A stretch of DNA of 41,297 bases. Source: a bacterium (GTDB lineage: Bacteria > Zhuqueibacterota > Zhuqueibacteria > Zhuqueibacterales > Geothermadaptataceae). The translations under genes were made by a program, and so were the position numbers. Below, piece after piece: positions 26,922 through 35,326 of this stretch. The DNA is taken from NCBI GenBank assembly GCA_024275575.1, contig JAJRYV010000104.1, positions 1 to 41,297 of the forward strand. The letters are read 5' to 3'. Below the pieces are notes generated by a model. The model made no database searches. It saw only the letters and a program-made list of their open reading frames with translations, and was not told where the DNA came from. How positions within the stretch are numbered: the first letter of the stretch is position 1; every line of letters starts with the position of its first letter.

Positions 26922-28313
26922 TTATTTCTGTTTCCCCTGCATCTTCGCCACGAACTGCGGCATCATCTCGAGAGAAATTTTTTCCGCGGCGGCTTTAAAG
27001 GCGTTGAGTCCCGCTTTGTCAAAGGAATTGAGGTCGAATCCTTTGGCGCCGTTGAGTGAATTTTTATAGACTTCTTCACCGCTGCGCATGTCGGTCGCTG
27101 ACAGGTTGAGATCGACGTAGGAAACCGAGATACCGTGCGAACGCCCGCCCCGCCGTGATTGTGCATCGACTTTGATCATCACTTCGGCTTTGGACAGATT
27201 GTCGGTTAAAGAAAAACCGTTTTGCAGCAGACTGTTTTTGATCGCCGGCTCGATCTGCGGCAAACTGATCTGCCGTCCAAAATTCTGTTCGCTCACTTCG
27301 ATATAGGCCGTCAAACCGCTGACTGCGAGCACGATATTGGCGCTGGGGAACGGCATGTTGAGAATCGTCTGCCGCATGATCTTGCCGACGCTATCCTGCT
27401 GTACAAATGCTCCGGCATCGACTTCAGCTTTGATGAGTTGCAGCTTATCCTGTGCCGTCACCTTAGTGACACGGCAGCGGGCGATACCGCCGGCATCGGA
27501 GCGGCCTTTGGCGATGAGTTGTCCGGCGCCTTTGATAAAAGCAAACTTGAGCGCCAGATGATGCACTGGAATCTGCGAACCGCTGTCGCTATTATATACT
27601 GGCTTGACAATGTACGGTCGGCGGATGGTCTGCCCCATTTTAACCTTTTGTGTCCCGGCCGGAGGTATCAGTTCGAGACGGCTGATCAAATCCTGAATCG
27701 CCAGGGTAATGGTTTCGCGCAGATAGATTTTATCCCCTTTGTAAAGCGTCTCCAGCGGATCGGCGGGATAGGCCTGCAAAGGTTGCAAAGCGCGGCAAAA
27801 GAAAGTGAGGGCGCTGCTGTAATCTCTTTCCGCCATTTTGGTCATCGCAGTGCCATACAAATTTAAAGCAATGCGTTTCGCTTTGTCGATTTTTTTCTGC
27901 TGAATTTCCGCCCACAGGCCTTTGGACAAACGATAATAGGCCCAATAGTAATTTTTATCTTCCCATGTGTCAACCAGTTCATAACCTTCGATGGCTGTTT
28001 TCGTCTGGGCACGCACGATTGATTTTACCTCATCTTCCACCATGCCGGCGCGTTCGCTCACCTGGTTGATAAAATCGCCGGTTATTTTTACCTCAATCTC
28101 CGAAACCAGATCATTGAGCGCCTGACTTTTGGCCGTTGCAATATGATCCTGCCGGCCGGCCTGTTTTTCCACAGCAGCAATACCGATATAAAAGAGCCGC
28201 GATACCGGTCGCTTTTTTACCCAGTCGGGTTTCTTTTTGCCACCAAAACTTGTGCTTGCGCAGCTTAGCAGAGCGATAGTGAAAATGCCGACGATCAATA
28301 GGGATTTTTTCAT
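26922..28313 (-). CDS. LPP20-family lipoprotein, large
   Basis: 463 residues with a lipoprotein signal peptide (MKKSLLIVGIFTIALLSCAS, lipobox LLSC, lipidated Cys18). Mature residues 30-150 resemble the LPP20/FlgP-type fold: PDWVKKRP, FYIGIAAVEKQAG, then a helix with AKSQALNDLVSEIEVKI and the strand NYYWAYYRLSK. The middle has a helical TPR-like stretch (YSSALTFFCRALQPLQ), and the C-terminal third resembles a second envelope domain (NGFSLTDNLSKAEVMIKVDA). It is divergently transcribed from the CsgG-like gene and shares its LPP20 theme with two small lipoproteins in that cluster. Probably anchored in the outer membrane; function unknown. Confidence 0.82.
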   Translation of the reverse strand: MKKSLLIVGIFTIALLSCASTSFGGKKKPDWVKKRPVSRLFYIGIAAVEKQAGRQDHIATAKSQALNDLVSEIEVKITGDFINQVSERAGMVEDEVKSIVRAQTKTAIEGYELVDTWEDKNYYWAYYRLSKGLWAEIQQKKIDKAKRIALNLYGTAMTKMAERDYSSALTFFCRALQPLQAYPADPLETLYKGDKIYLRETITLAIQDLISRLELIPPAGTQKVKMGQTIRRPYIVKPVYNSDSGSQIPVHHLALKFAFIKGAGQLIAKGRSDAGGIARCRVTKVTAQDKLQLIKAEVDAGAFVQQDSVGKIMRQTILNMPFPSANIVLAVSGLTAYIEVSEQNFGRQISLPQIEPAIKNSLLQNGFSLTDNLSKAEVMIKVDAQSRRGGRSHGISVSYVDLNLSATDMRSGEEVYKNSLNGAKGFDLNSFDKAGLNAFKAAAEKISLEMMPQFVAKMQGKQK

Positions 28314-28863
28314 TGCACCCCTCCGTTATTATTTTTGTCAATTGCGTCATTTACTGTAATTAAAGAGCGCTATTTTGACTGAAAATGCAATAAATATTTT
28401 CAAATATGCATACAGATAACAGGGTTTCTGCAGCACTTCCCCCCGGGGACTTACCGCCCATTTAGTTCACAGGCAACAACTCCGGATGAATGGAAAATAA
28501 AATTTATAAATGCTGTTTTCCGGTGGCTATCTCATAACAACATAGTGCCAAGGGCCGAATCAATAAAACTTTTCATAAATGATGACCTCGACACAAGTGC
28601 TATACGATGTAATGCTTCCGCTTTAATTTTCATTATGTAAAAGAGTGTGCACGCCGCTATTAGACCAGATAATTCTTGCTATTTAGAATATTACAGCTAT
28701 TTTTATGTAGTTACGTCGCAGCACCTTAGGAAAGAACATTTTTTTGCTGAATTCATCAATTTTACCAGACTGAAATTTGAATTATAAAATTTTTCTGCGG
28801 TAAAAACAGGAAACGGGTATAAGAGTTTTCTTAATGATCATGTTGGTTTATGTGGAGGAAATT
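28314..28863. other. Divergent intergenic region of the envelope cluster
   Basis: About 550 bp of A/T-rich DNA between the divergent LPP20-like and CsgG-like genes. It should hold promoters for both; a candidate for the rightward one is listed separately. No RNA gene, repeat or ORF worth naming was seen. Confidence 0.4.
28761..28788 (+). promoter_or_regulatory. Candidate promoter for the CsgG-like operon
   Basis: TTTACC (28761-28766) and TATAAA (28783-28788) are spaced by 16 bp, ending 75 bp before the chosen start of the CsgG-like gene. The -10 box is good and the -35 box moderate. Confidence 0.35.
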
Positions 28864-30069
28864 ATGCTTCGTTTGCCTCAGCGCCTGGCGCTGGCATTAT
28901 TAGTCGGTCTATTCTTTTTTTCGATAAATGATTCTCTCATTGCACAAAGCAAGTGGCATCAGTCGTATGCAGCGGGATTAAAAGCGATAAAAAATCAGGA
29001 ATGGCGTACGGCAATTCGCCACTTCTCCGCGGCGCTGGATAAAAAGAATAAAGATAAAGACAAAACCCGGGCTTATGGCGCGGTGTTCATTTCTTATCAT
29101 CCCAACCGGGAAATGGGCATTGCCTATTATCATCTCGGAGACTACGTGCGCGCGAGAGAATATTTACAGCGCGCACAACGGCAGGCACGTTCCCCCCGCG
29201 GCCGCAGTTTTCTCAATAAAGTTCAGAAGATGAACCCCAATTCACGGCCTTTGCCGCCGCCGGTTTATGATCCCCCGCCACAAAAACCCGTCATAGAATA
29301 TCAGCCCGGGACGACATACGAGAAACCGGATTATTCCAGCAAAATATCCCCGCCGGCAAAGCCCGATGCTGCCGAGGAGATCAATGTCGGAGAAAGGCTC
29401 AGCGTCGCTATTTTGCCTTTCGATACAAAAGGTGTTGGTGATGAGTTCGGCGATATCGACATGCTAGATAAACTGACGACGGCTTTCGTCAATTTGAATC
29501 GGTTCAAAGTCGTCGAACGGGCACAACTGGAACGCATCCTTTCCGAACAAAAACTCGGTCTTTCCGGTATTGTCGATGTTTCCACAGCGGTGAAAATCGG
29601 TGCTGCCGTCGGCGTGGAAACCGTCGTCTGCGGCAGTATCGTGCGCTCGCGAAATTCAGTGAGCATCGACGCCCGGCTGGTGGATACCGAATCGGCGGAA
29701 ATCATTTCAGCACAGGATGCTTTTGCGACAAAAATCAGCCTCGTCGCTTTAAGTGAAATGATCCAGAATGTCGCCACAAAAATCAAACGCGATGTGCCGG
29801 TTGTCAGCGGTATCGTGGTGAATCTGCAGAATAACCGACTCACACTCGACCTGGGGAAAAGCAAAGGCGCACAAAAAGGGATGAAATGTTATGTTTTCCG
29901 CGAGGGCGATTCCATCATCCATCCCAAAACAAAAGAAGTCATCGGCAAAGTTTTCGAACAAATTTGTGAAGTACAACTCGTTGAAGTTTTTGACGGTTAT
30001 TCCATTGCCAAAATCACGCAATCAAAGAATGGTGTTCCACAGGTACTCGACCGGGTGATCACAAAATAA
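28864..30069 (+). CDS. CsgG/HfaB-like outer-membrane assembly protein with TPR-like N-terminus
   Basis: 401 residues from ATG 28864, with GGAGG six bases upstream; an earlier ATG at 28834 is unlikely. The signal peptide (about 1-28) ends LIAQ. Residues 30-120 form TPR-like helices (EWRTAIRHFSAALDKKNKDK, HLGDYVRAREYLQRA). A proline-rich linker follows (PLPPPVYDPPPQKP). Residues 170-300 match the CsgG fold: LSVAILPFDTKGV, LVDT, and the typical run VVERAQLERILSEQKLGLSG then GAAVGVETVVCGSI. It lacks a visible lipobox, unlike classic CsgG. In other systems CsgG forms a secretion pore for amyloid subunits or helps assemble surface structures. No curlin-like subunit is encoded nearby. Confidence 0.88.
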   Translation: MLRLPQRLALALLVGLFFFSINDSLIAQSKWHQSYAAGLKAIKNQEWRTAIRHFSAALDKKNKDKDKTRAYGAVFISYHPNREMGIAYYHLGDYVRAREYLQRAQRQARSPRGRSFLNKVQKMNPNSRPLPPPVYDPPPQKPVIEYQPGTTYEKPDYSSKISPPAKPDAAEEINVGERLSVAILPFDTKGVGDEFGDIDMLDKLTTAFVNLNRFKVVERAQLERILSEQKLGLSGIVDVSTAVKIGAAVGVETVVCGSIVRSRNSVSIDARLVDTESAEIISAQDAFATKISLVALSEMIQNVATKIKRDVPVVSGIVVNLQNNRLTLDLGKSKGAQKGMKCYVFREGDSIIHPKTKEVIGKVFEQICEVQLVEVFDGYSIAKITQSKNGVPQVLDRVITK

Positions 30070-30150
30070 AGCTTAATCTAATCCTGTCAGGCTTGCTGAA
30101 AAAAAATGCAAACACTCATATACTTTTCAATCTAAATATCGGAGGAAGGA

Positions 30151-30762
30151 ATGAAATTGAGACAATCGCTCATTCTAATCGCTATTCTATTTTTGTCAAC
30201 AGCGCAAATTTCTGCCCAGGGGAGAAAAAGCCAGTGGGAACTTTTCGGCGGTGCAGCTTTTCCGCTCTCACCACAGGAATTTAAAGACTGGTACAAAGTG
30301 GGCGGTAGTATTCACGGCCAGTATGTCGCATTTCCCTCGCCAACAGTGGGAATCACTTTCGGCATGGCGGTTGAAGGTTTTGCCGTCGATGAGGACGCCT
30401 TCCTCGATGATTTCGGTATCACCAGTTCTGACGCTTCTATTGACGCAGAATTGTCGATAACCGAGCTGGGAATCGGCATCCGGCCATATCTGACCTCTGC
30501 AGAGGCCAGTTCCCAGATATTTCTTTTCGGCATGGGAACTTATAATGTACTCAATGCAAAAGCGACAGTTAAAGACGTTTTTAGCGGGTATTCAAGCACA
30601 AGTGAAGCTGAAGAAAAGGCCTGGGGCCTCGCAGCCGGCGCCGGCATGGAAATTCCGGCCGGAGACCGCTTTAACATTATTCTGCAGGGCCTGGTTCGTT
30701 TCATTTTCACCGAAGAAGAAAACACTAACTTCGTCGGTGTTACAGCCGGTCTCGCTTTTTAA
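30151..30762 (+). CDS. Small outer-membrane beta-barrel-like protein
   Basis: 203 residues starting just after GGAGGAAGG. The signal peptide (about 1-24) ends ISAQG. The mature part shows alternating amphipathic strands: ITFGMAVEGFAV, LSITELGIGIRPYLTS, IFLFGMGTYNVLNAK, WGLAAGAGMEIPAG. It ends GVTAGLAF with a terminal Phe, the pattern recognised by the BAM machinery. It is probably an eight-stranded barrel of the OmpA/OprF-like type. It lies 81 bp after the CsgG-like gene and ends at a strong terminator, so these two genes form their own unit. Function unknown. Confidence 0.8.
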   Translation: MKLRQSLILIAILFLSTAQISAQGRKSQWELFGGAAFPLSPQEFKDWYKVGGSIHGQYVAFPSPTVGITFGMAVEGFAVDEDAFLDDFGITSSDASIDAELSITELGIGIRPYLTSAEASSQIFLFGMGTYNVLNAKATVKDVFSGYSSTSEAEEKAWGLAAGAGMEIPAGDRFNIILQGLVRFIFTEEENTNFVGVTAGLAF

Positions 30763-30793
30763 TTCATAATTCGTATAGCTTTTAACAAGTTTG

Positions 30794-30832
30794 TTTTCCC
30801 GGGCTCCGGGCCCGGGAAAATTTTGTTTTTTT
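30794..30832 (+). terminator. Strong intrinsic terminator
   Basis: TTTTCCCGGGC and GCCCGGGAAAA form a perfect 11-bp stem around a 5-base loop, followed by TTTTGTTTTTTT. It lies 31 bp after the barrel gene and separates it from the next gene. Confidence 0.9.
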
Positions 30833-30874
30833 CTTCCATGTCGGCCATTTCCGGAAACTAAAATGGGGCGCCAT

Positions 30875-32341
30875 ATGAAATTAATCAAGCTATTAACAGG
30901 AAAATTTCTACTCGGTATTTTTGCTATTTTATGCATGCAAACCGCTGTCGATGCACAGGAAAAATTTGATAACTGGCTGAAAAAAGAACAGCAGAAACTG
31001 CAGGATTACAAAGACGAGCGCGATCGGCAATTCGGTCGCTTTCTCGAGCGCGAATGGCGTCAGATGCAACTGATGCGCGGTATCAAAATCGACAAAACCC
31101 CCAAACCAGTCACCACACCGGTTGCTGAGAAAAAACAACCGGAACCTACCCCTGCAAAAACACCGCCGCCCATCAAAGTCATCGAAAGCAAACCACCTGC
31201 GCCGGTCATCGAGCCCAAACCTGTTTTGCCTGATATTCCCGATCGTGTGCGCACTGTAAAATTTCACTATTTTAACACCCCCGTCGCGTTTCCTCATCCG
31301 GAAAAATTTAAACTCAACAAGCGTGGGAGATACGACAAACAGGATATCGCCAGCTTCTGGCAGACGATGAGCAAAAGCGATTATGAACCTTATGTGACGA
31401 CGGCAAAACAATACAAAGATCGTCTTGCGCTCAATGACTGGGCCTACTGCGTTTTTTTGAAGAAACTGGCAGGGCAGATTTTCCCCCGCTCACAGGCGCA
31501 ACAAAAGCTTTTCATCTGGTTTATTCTTATCAAGTCCGGTTATGACGCCAGGGTTGGTTACAGCAACGAGATCCATATTCTTTTGCCCTCGGTGGGCACC
31601 ATTTTTTCCGTACCCTATTTCACCATCGAAAACAGGCGTTATTATGTCGTGCCGTTCGATGAAATCCCACAACGACCCATGGCGCTCACCACTTACGACG
31701 GCCGCTACCCCGGCGCTGATAAAGCAATCGACCTGCGCCTGAACAGCTTGCCCAAACTGCAATTTTCCGACAGGATCAGGAAACTAAAATTTGAATATGG
31801 CGGCCAGGCCTGGGCGCTCAATATACATTTTAACGATAATCTTATCGATTTTCTGCGTTATTACCCACAGACAGAGCTCGAAATTTATTTCAATGCACAG
31901 GCATCTTTAAGCGTACAACAAGCAATGCTGCAAAACCTGCGGCCGGTGGTTCAGGGCAAATCTGAAACTGAAGCGGTGAATATCCTGCTGCGATTCGTAC
32001 AAACAGCTTTTGCTTACAAAACGGATCAGGATCAATTTGACCGGGAAAAATATTTCTTCCCCATCGAAACGGTCAATTATCCTTTTTCTGATTGTGAAGA
32101 CCGGGCGATTTTATTTGCATTCCTCGTCCGAAATCTGTTAAAATTACAGGTTGTCGCGCTGGATTATCCCGGACATGTAGCGACAGCCGTGCATTTCACG
32201 GAAAAAGCCGATGGCGCCTATGTTGTCTATGGCGGGAAAAAATATACCATTTGCGACCCCACCTATGTCAATGCGTTGCTTGGCCGGACATTGCCGAAAT
32301 TAAAAAATGTTCAACCCAAAATTTTGAAAATCAATTCTTAG
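30875..32341 (+). CDS. Exported transglutaminase-like cysteine protein
   Basis: 488 residues from ATG 30875, where a signal peptide begins (MKLIKLLTGKFLLGIFAILC, cleavage near VDAQ); longer readings from 30863 or 30791 run into the terminator. After a charged coiled-coil start (WLKKEQQKLQDYKDERDRQF) comes a Pro/Lys-rich linker (about 75-120), then a domain of unknown type. The C-terminal transglutaminase-like domain has a full candidate triad: Cys407 in SDCEDRA, His434 in PGHVATAV and Asp461 in ICDPTY. It may cross-link, cleave or modify surface proteins in the periplasm. The same fold accompanies other envelope assembly systems. It is followed by two small lipoproteins. Confidence 0.85.
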   Translation: MKLIKLLTGKFLLGIFAILCMQTAVDAQEKFDNWLKKEQQKLQDYKDERDRQFGRFLEREWRQMQLMRGIKIDKTPKPVTTPVAEKKQPEPTPAKTPPPIKVIESKPPAPVIEPKPVLPDIPDRVRTVKFHYFNTPVAFPHPEKFKLNKRGRYDKQDIASFWQTMSKSDYEPYVTTAKQYKDRLALNDWAYCVFLKKLAGQIFPRSQAQQKLFIWFILIKSGYDARVGYSNEIHILLPSVGTIFSVPYFTIENRRYYVVPFDEIPQRPMALTTYDGRYPGADKAIDLRLNSLPKLQFSDRIRKLKFEYGGQAWALNIHFNDNLIDFLRYYPQTELEIYFNAQASLSVQQAMLQNLRPVVQGKSETEAVNILLRFVQTAFAYKTDQDQFDREKYFFPIETVNYPFSDCEDRAILFAFLVRNLLKLQVVALDYPGHVATAVHFTEKADGAYVVYGGKKYTICDPTYVNALLGRTLPKLKNVQPKILKINS

Positions 32342-32385
32342 ATGAATACAATCCGTTATCCTATAACTTAGCTTTGGAGAAAATT

Positions 32386-32955
32386 ATGCGTCGTTTTTAC
32401 TCATTCGTTCTTATCGCTATCGTTGCGTCTTTCATGATCGGTTGCGGTGGCCCGAAAGCCATGACCGATGTCGGTGGTGAAGTGCCGGACTGGTTTCTGG
32501 AATCAAAATCAGACCCCAATTATCTTTTGGCAACCAACACGGCCGTCTCCCGCGATATGCAAATGGCCATCGACAAAGCCACGACCGGTGCCCGTGCCGA
32601 AATCGGCCGCCAGGCAGAAGTGAAGATTTCCGGCCTGCAAAAACGCTTCGACGAAGAAGTTGGTGTGAATGATGATGCTGAATTACTGCAGATGTTTACC
32701 CAGGCCAGCAAAACAGTTGTTTCAACCTCTCTCAGCGGCAGTCGCATCGCTAAAAAATCCATCAAAAAAGATGGCCAGTTCTGGCGCGCTTATGTATTGG
32801 TTGAGTACCCCATCGGCGCAGCAAACCAAGCTTTGATGGAACAGCTCAAAAACAACAAACGACTGTACACCCGTTTTCGCGCTTCGGAAACTTTCAAAGA
32901 GCTGGAAAACGAAGTGAAAAACTTTGAAAACTGGAAAAAAGACCAGTCCAATTAA
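32386..32955 (+). CDS. Small LPP20-like lipoprotein
   Basis: 189 residues from ATG 32386, with GGAG upstream; a reading from 32251 overlaps the previous gene and hides the signal. The lipoprotein signal peptide ends FMIGCGG, with lipidation at Cys. The mature protein has the LPP20 pattern seen in its neighbours: VPDWFLES, YLLATNTAVSRDMQMAIDKA, a helix GARAEIGRQAEVKISGLQKR, then FWRAYVLVEYPIGAANQAL. The C-terminal 25 residues are a charged helix. It lies 44 bp after the transglutaminase-like gene, so they probably share a transcript. Confidence 0.87.
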   Translation: MRRFYSFVLIAIVASFMIGCGGPKAMTDVGGEVPDWFLESKSDPNYLLATNTAVSRDMQMAIDKATTGARAEIGRQAEVKISGLQKRFDEEVGVNDDAELLQMFTQASKTVVSTSLSGSRIAKKSIKKDGQFWRAYVLVEYPIGAANQALMEQLKNNKRLYTRFRASETFKELENEVKNFENWKKDQSN

Positions 32956-33018
32956 CCTGCTTCCGGGGTCATTGATGCAAACCCGGGGTTTATAATCACA
33001 AAGGTTTTGGGAATCACA

Positions 33019-33807
33019 ATGTCTTTAAAATTTGAGATAAAAACCCCGGGCGTGCCGGATAAAACACCGTTTCCAGCCAGTTTCATCGGCCTGATTTTAA
33101 GCGCCATTCTGTTTTTTTCAGGTTGCTCATCGGTCGCACAGATCTATCCTGAATGGTTTTTAAACCCGGTAAAACTCGAAGTTCCCCATGCAGTTACGGG
33201 TTATGCGGAACCGGCGTTTTATGCAGATTCCGCCATAACCCAGGCTTTTTACAACGCCTGTGAAAATTTTGCCAAAGAGACCACCTGTGAATACAGCGGC
33301 GGCCAGTTTTATTGGGCCACGGAGATCGGCGTCTACTGGATCGGCAACGATGTACGGGAAACGTTCGACTCCAGCGCGACTGAAACAGCAAAATCACTGC
33401 TGGCGCCGGCAGATACCTTTATTACCGATAACTTGGTCATGGTTCTGGCGACCTCCGAAATACCCGCTGATGCCCCATCGCTATTTGCACTTCATAATAC
33501 CAAAAAACAATCCCCGCCCGGCTGGATTAAAGAACTGCCGCAAAAGACAGATTTTATTTATGCTACAGGTATGGCGCCACTTTATTTTCATGAAAAAAGC
33601 AGTTGGCTGCAAGCCGAACAGCGGGCGCGACGCAATCTCGCGCGAACGATTTTTTTATCCGTGGGCGCAGTCGGGAAATCCGCTGCCGAGGGCCAGGATA
33701 AACGCGTTGAAGAAATGGGGCTGACGAGCGTCAATTCGCAAGTGGTCGCCCGCTGGTTCGATGCGAAAGATAAGGTTTGCCATGTACTGGTGAAGATGGG
33801 GAAGTAA
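33019..33807 (+). CDS. LPP20-like lipoprotein, degenerate double form
   Basis: 262 residues from ATG 33019 (a TTG 12 bp earlier is possible; no clear ribosome-binding site). It has a long N-terminal region, then a hydrophobic segment with a lipobox (LILSAILFFSGCSS). PEWFLNPV and AVTGYAEPAF open a first LPP20-like unit, and GWIKELPQ with FIYATGMAPL opens a second, followed by the helix AEQRARRNLARTIFLSVGAV. It is therefore probably two LPP20-like domains in tandem. It is the last gene before the CRISPR-Cas operon; there is no clear terminator after it. Likely outer-membrane anchored; function unknown. Confidence 0.8.
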   Translation: MSLKFEIKTPGVPDKTPFPASFIGLILSAILFFSGCSSVAQIYPEWFLNPVKLEVPHAVTGYAEPAFYADSAITQAFYNACENFAKETTCEYSGGQFYWATEIGVYWIGNDVRETFDSSATETAKSLLAPADTFITDNLVMVLATSEIPADAPSLFALHNTKKQSPPGWIKELPQKTDFIYATGMAPLYFHEKSSWLQAEQRARRNLARTIFLSVGAVGKSAAEGQDKRVEEMGLTSVNSQVVARWFDAKDKVCHVLVKMGK

Positions 33808-33835
33808 GTCGGATTTAGCTTTAGCCTTTATTATT

Positions 33836-33913
33836 CTCGCGGAGACACAGTAGCGTAGAGAAAAATAGTAACATATTTAAAAACAAAATTCTGCATCTCA
33901 GCGTCTCGGCGAG
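33836..33913. repeat. Imperfect inverted-repeat element between the envelope cluster and the CRISPR-Cas operon
   Basis: CTCGCGGAGACACAG (33836-33850) is closely similar to the reverse complement of CTCAGCGTCTCGGCGAG (33897-33913), with the arms about 46 bp apart. The GGAGAC/GTCTC cores suggest a dispersed palindromic element. The remaining spacer up to the CARF gene is A/T-rich and shows no clear promoter. Confidence 0.35.
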
Positions 33914-34086
33914 GTGATTTTCATAAATAAATTAAATTTCCAACTATAATTTCGAAAAAAAGCAATGAAATCAATTGTTTATCAAATCTTTTTAAAAAAT
34001 ATGTGAACTATGCAGGTTAGCGTTTTTCTGGGGATGATAGCCGTTTAGATAATAAACTCATGTTTTAAAAAAACCGAAAAAAAACT

Positions 34087-35316
34087 GTGAACTTATTCCC
34101 TGACCACCACAAATGCGATCATCTGTTTCTGCTAGTGGGCGAAAACCCGCTGCCGCTCTACGTCGCCGCATTGTTGCTGATGGATGACGGCGGTACAATT
34201 TATCTGCTGCACTCCGATGGCGCGAACAAGACGCTCAGTACCAAGCCGTTTGCAGACTTGCTGGTGCGATCACTCAGTGTCGAGCGTCCTGACACAGAAT
34301 TTATTTATTATGGCTTGAATGAAGGCAACAGTCTGCGTATCAGAGCCGAGATGAAAACAATCCTGTCCGAGTTGAATCTGTCTCGCATGGATAGAATCGG
34401 CCTCAATTACACCGGCGGCACCAAGCCCATGGCCATCCACAGCCATGACGTGCTGGCCGAACACTTCCCGAATGCCGTTTTCAGTTACCTCGACGCCCAC
34501 AGGCTGGCGATGCAATTCGAAGGCGAAAGCAATCCGATCGATGTGGCGCGCGCACGCGAGATCAGCCTGAAAGAGCTGGCGCGATTGCATGGATACCGTG
34601 TCGATAAAATCAACCAAACACCGCGCCACGAAAAGTTTGCAAGAGCCTTGGCGGAAGTCCATAATACCGACGGCGGAATAAGGCAATGGCAGAAATGGTA
34701 TACTTCTCTGTCCAACTCGGGTGGAGCTCATCCGCAACTCCCCGACATCAAAGATTACCCTGCTCTGCGACCAATCATCACGGCATTCAACCAGGTCGGA
34801 AATGGGGAGATCGCGACTGAAAAAATCGCACAAGAGCTCGACTTCAAAAAAATCACGAGCGCAAGCAAATGGTTCATCAGTGAATGGCTCGAGGATTTGG
34901 CGTTAGCCGCCATCATTGAAAATGCGCAGGAATTCAACATCGAACATTATGCAAGCAGTCTGGAACCAATACCGCAAAGAGCGCCACAGGGAACGAAGCC
35001 GGCTAAATTCGAGCTCGATGCCGTTGCCATGCTCGGCTATCAATTGTTTGTGTTTTCTTGCATTGTCAGCCGTCCGGGAAAAGGTGAAGGTAGCGAGGTC
35101 AAAAAGCATCTCATGGAAGCCCTGGTGCGCGCTAGGCAGTTGGGTGGAGATGAAGCACGCGCTGCTGTGGTAGGCACCAGCAAGTTTCCTGAAAAAATAC
35201 AAGCTGAAGTTGAGAGAGATTGGCAAATCCGGGGAAAGGTAAGAGTGTTCGGGCGTGACGATCTTCTCAATCTGCCTGATGCTTTTCGCCAGTGGTTTGC
35301 GCAATCGAATCGATAA
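34087..35316 (+). CDS. CARF-DUF1887 effector of type III CRISPR (Can2/Card1-like)
   Basis: 409 residues with a GTG start; an in-frame ATG at 34060 is followed by a stop. The N-terminal 170 residues are a CARF domain, the sensor of cyclic oligoadenylate made by Cas10; NYTGGTK at 107-113 is its ligand-binding motif. A middle helical region leads to a C-terminal DUF1887 (PD-(D/E)xK-like) nuclease domain starting ELDAVAML (Asp311), with LGGDEARAAVVG near residue 359. Known Can2/Card1 enzymes use D-x(n)-(E/S)xK to cut DNA and RNA on ligand binding. Here the second part reads SCI at 324-326, so the catalytic Lys is not at its usual place. It is first in the operon, 10 bp before cas10. Confidence 0.85.
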   Translation: MNLFPDHHKCDHLFLLVGENPLPLYVAALLLMDDGGTIYLLHSDGANKTLSTKPFADLLVRSLSVERPDTEFIYYGLNEGNSLRIRAEMKTILSELNLSRMDRIGLNYTGGTKPMAIHSHDVLAEHFPNAVFSYLDAHRLAMQFEGESNPIDVARAREISLKELARLHGYRVDKINQTPRHEKFARALAEVHNTDGGIRQWQKWYTSLSNSGGAHPQLPDIKDYPALRPIITAFNQVGNGEIATEKIAQELDFKKITSASKWFISEWLEDLALAAIIENAQEFNIEHYASSLEPIPQRAPQGTKPAKFELDAVAMLGYQLFVFSCIVSRPGKGEGSEVKKHLMEALVRARQLGGDEARAAVVGTSKFPEKIQAEVERDWQIRGKVRVFGRDDLLNLPDAFRQWFAQSNR

Positions 35317-35326
35317 GGAGAATACC

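Noticed and set aside
32251-32385. Extended N-terminus of the small LPP20-like lipoprotein
   Set aside because: It would overlap the preceding gene and bury the lipoprotein signal peptide; ATG 32386 has a good ribosome-binding site.
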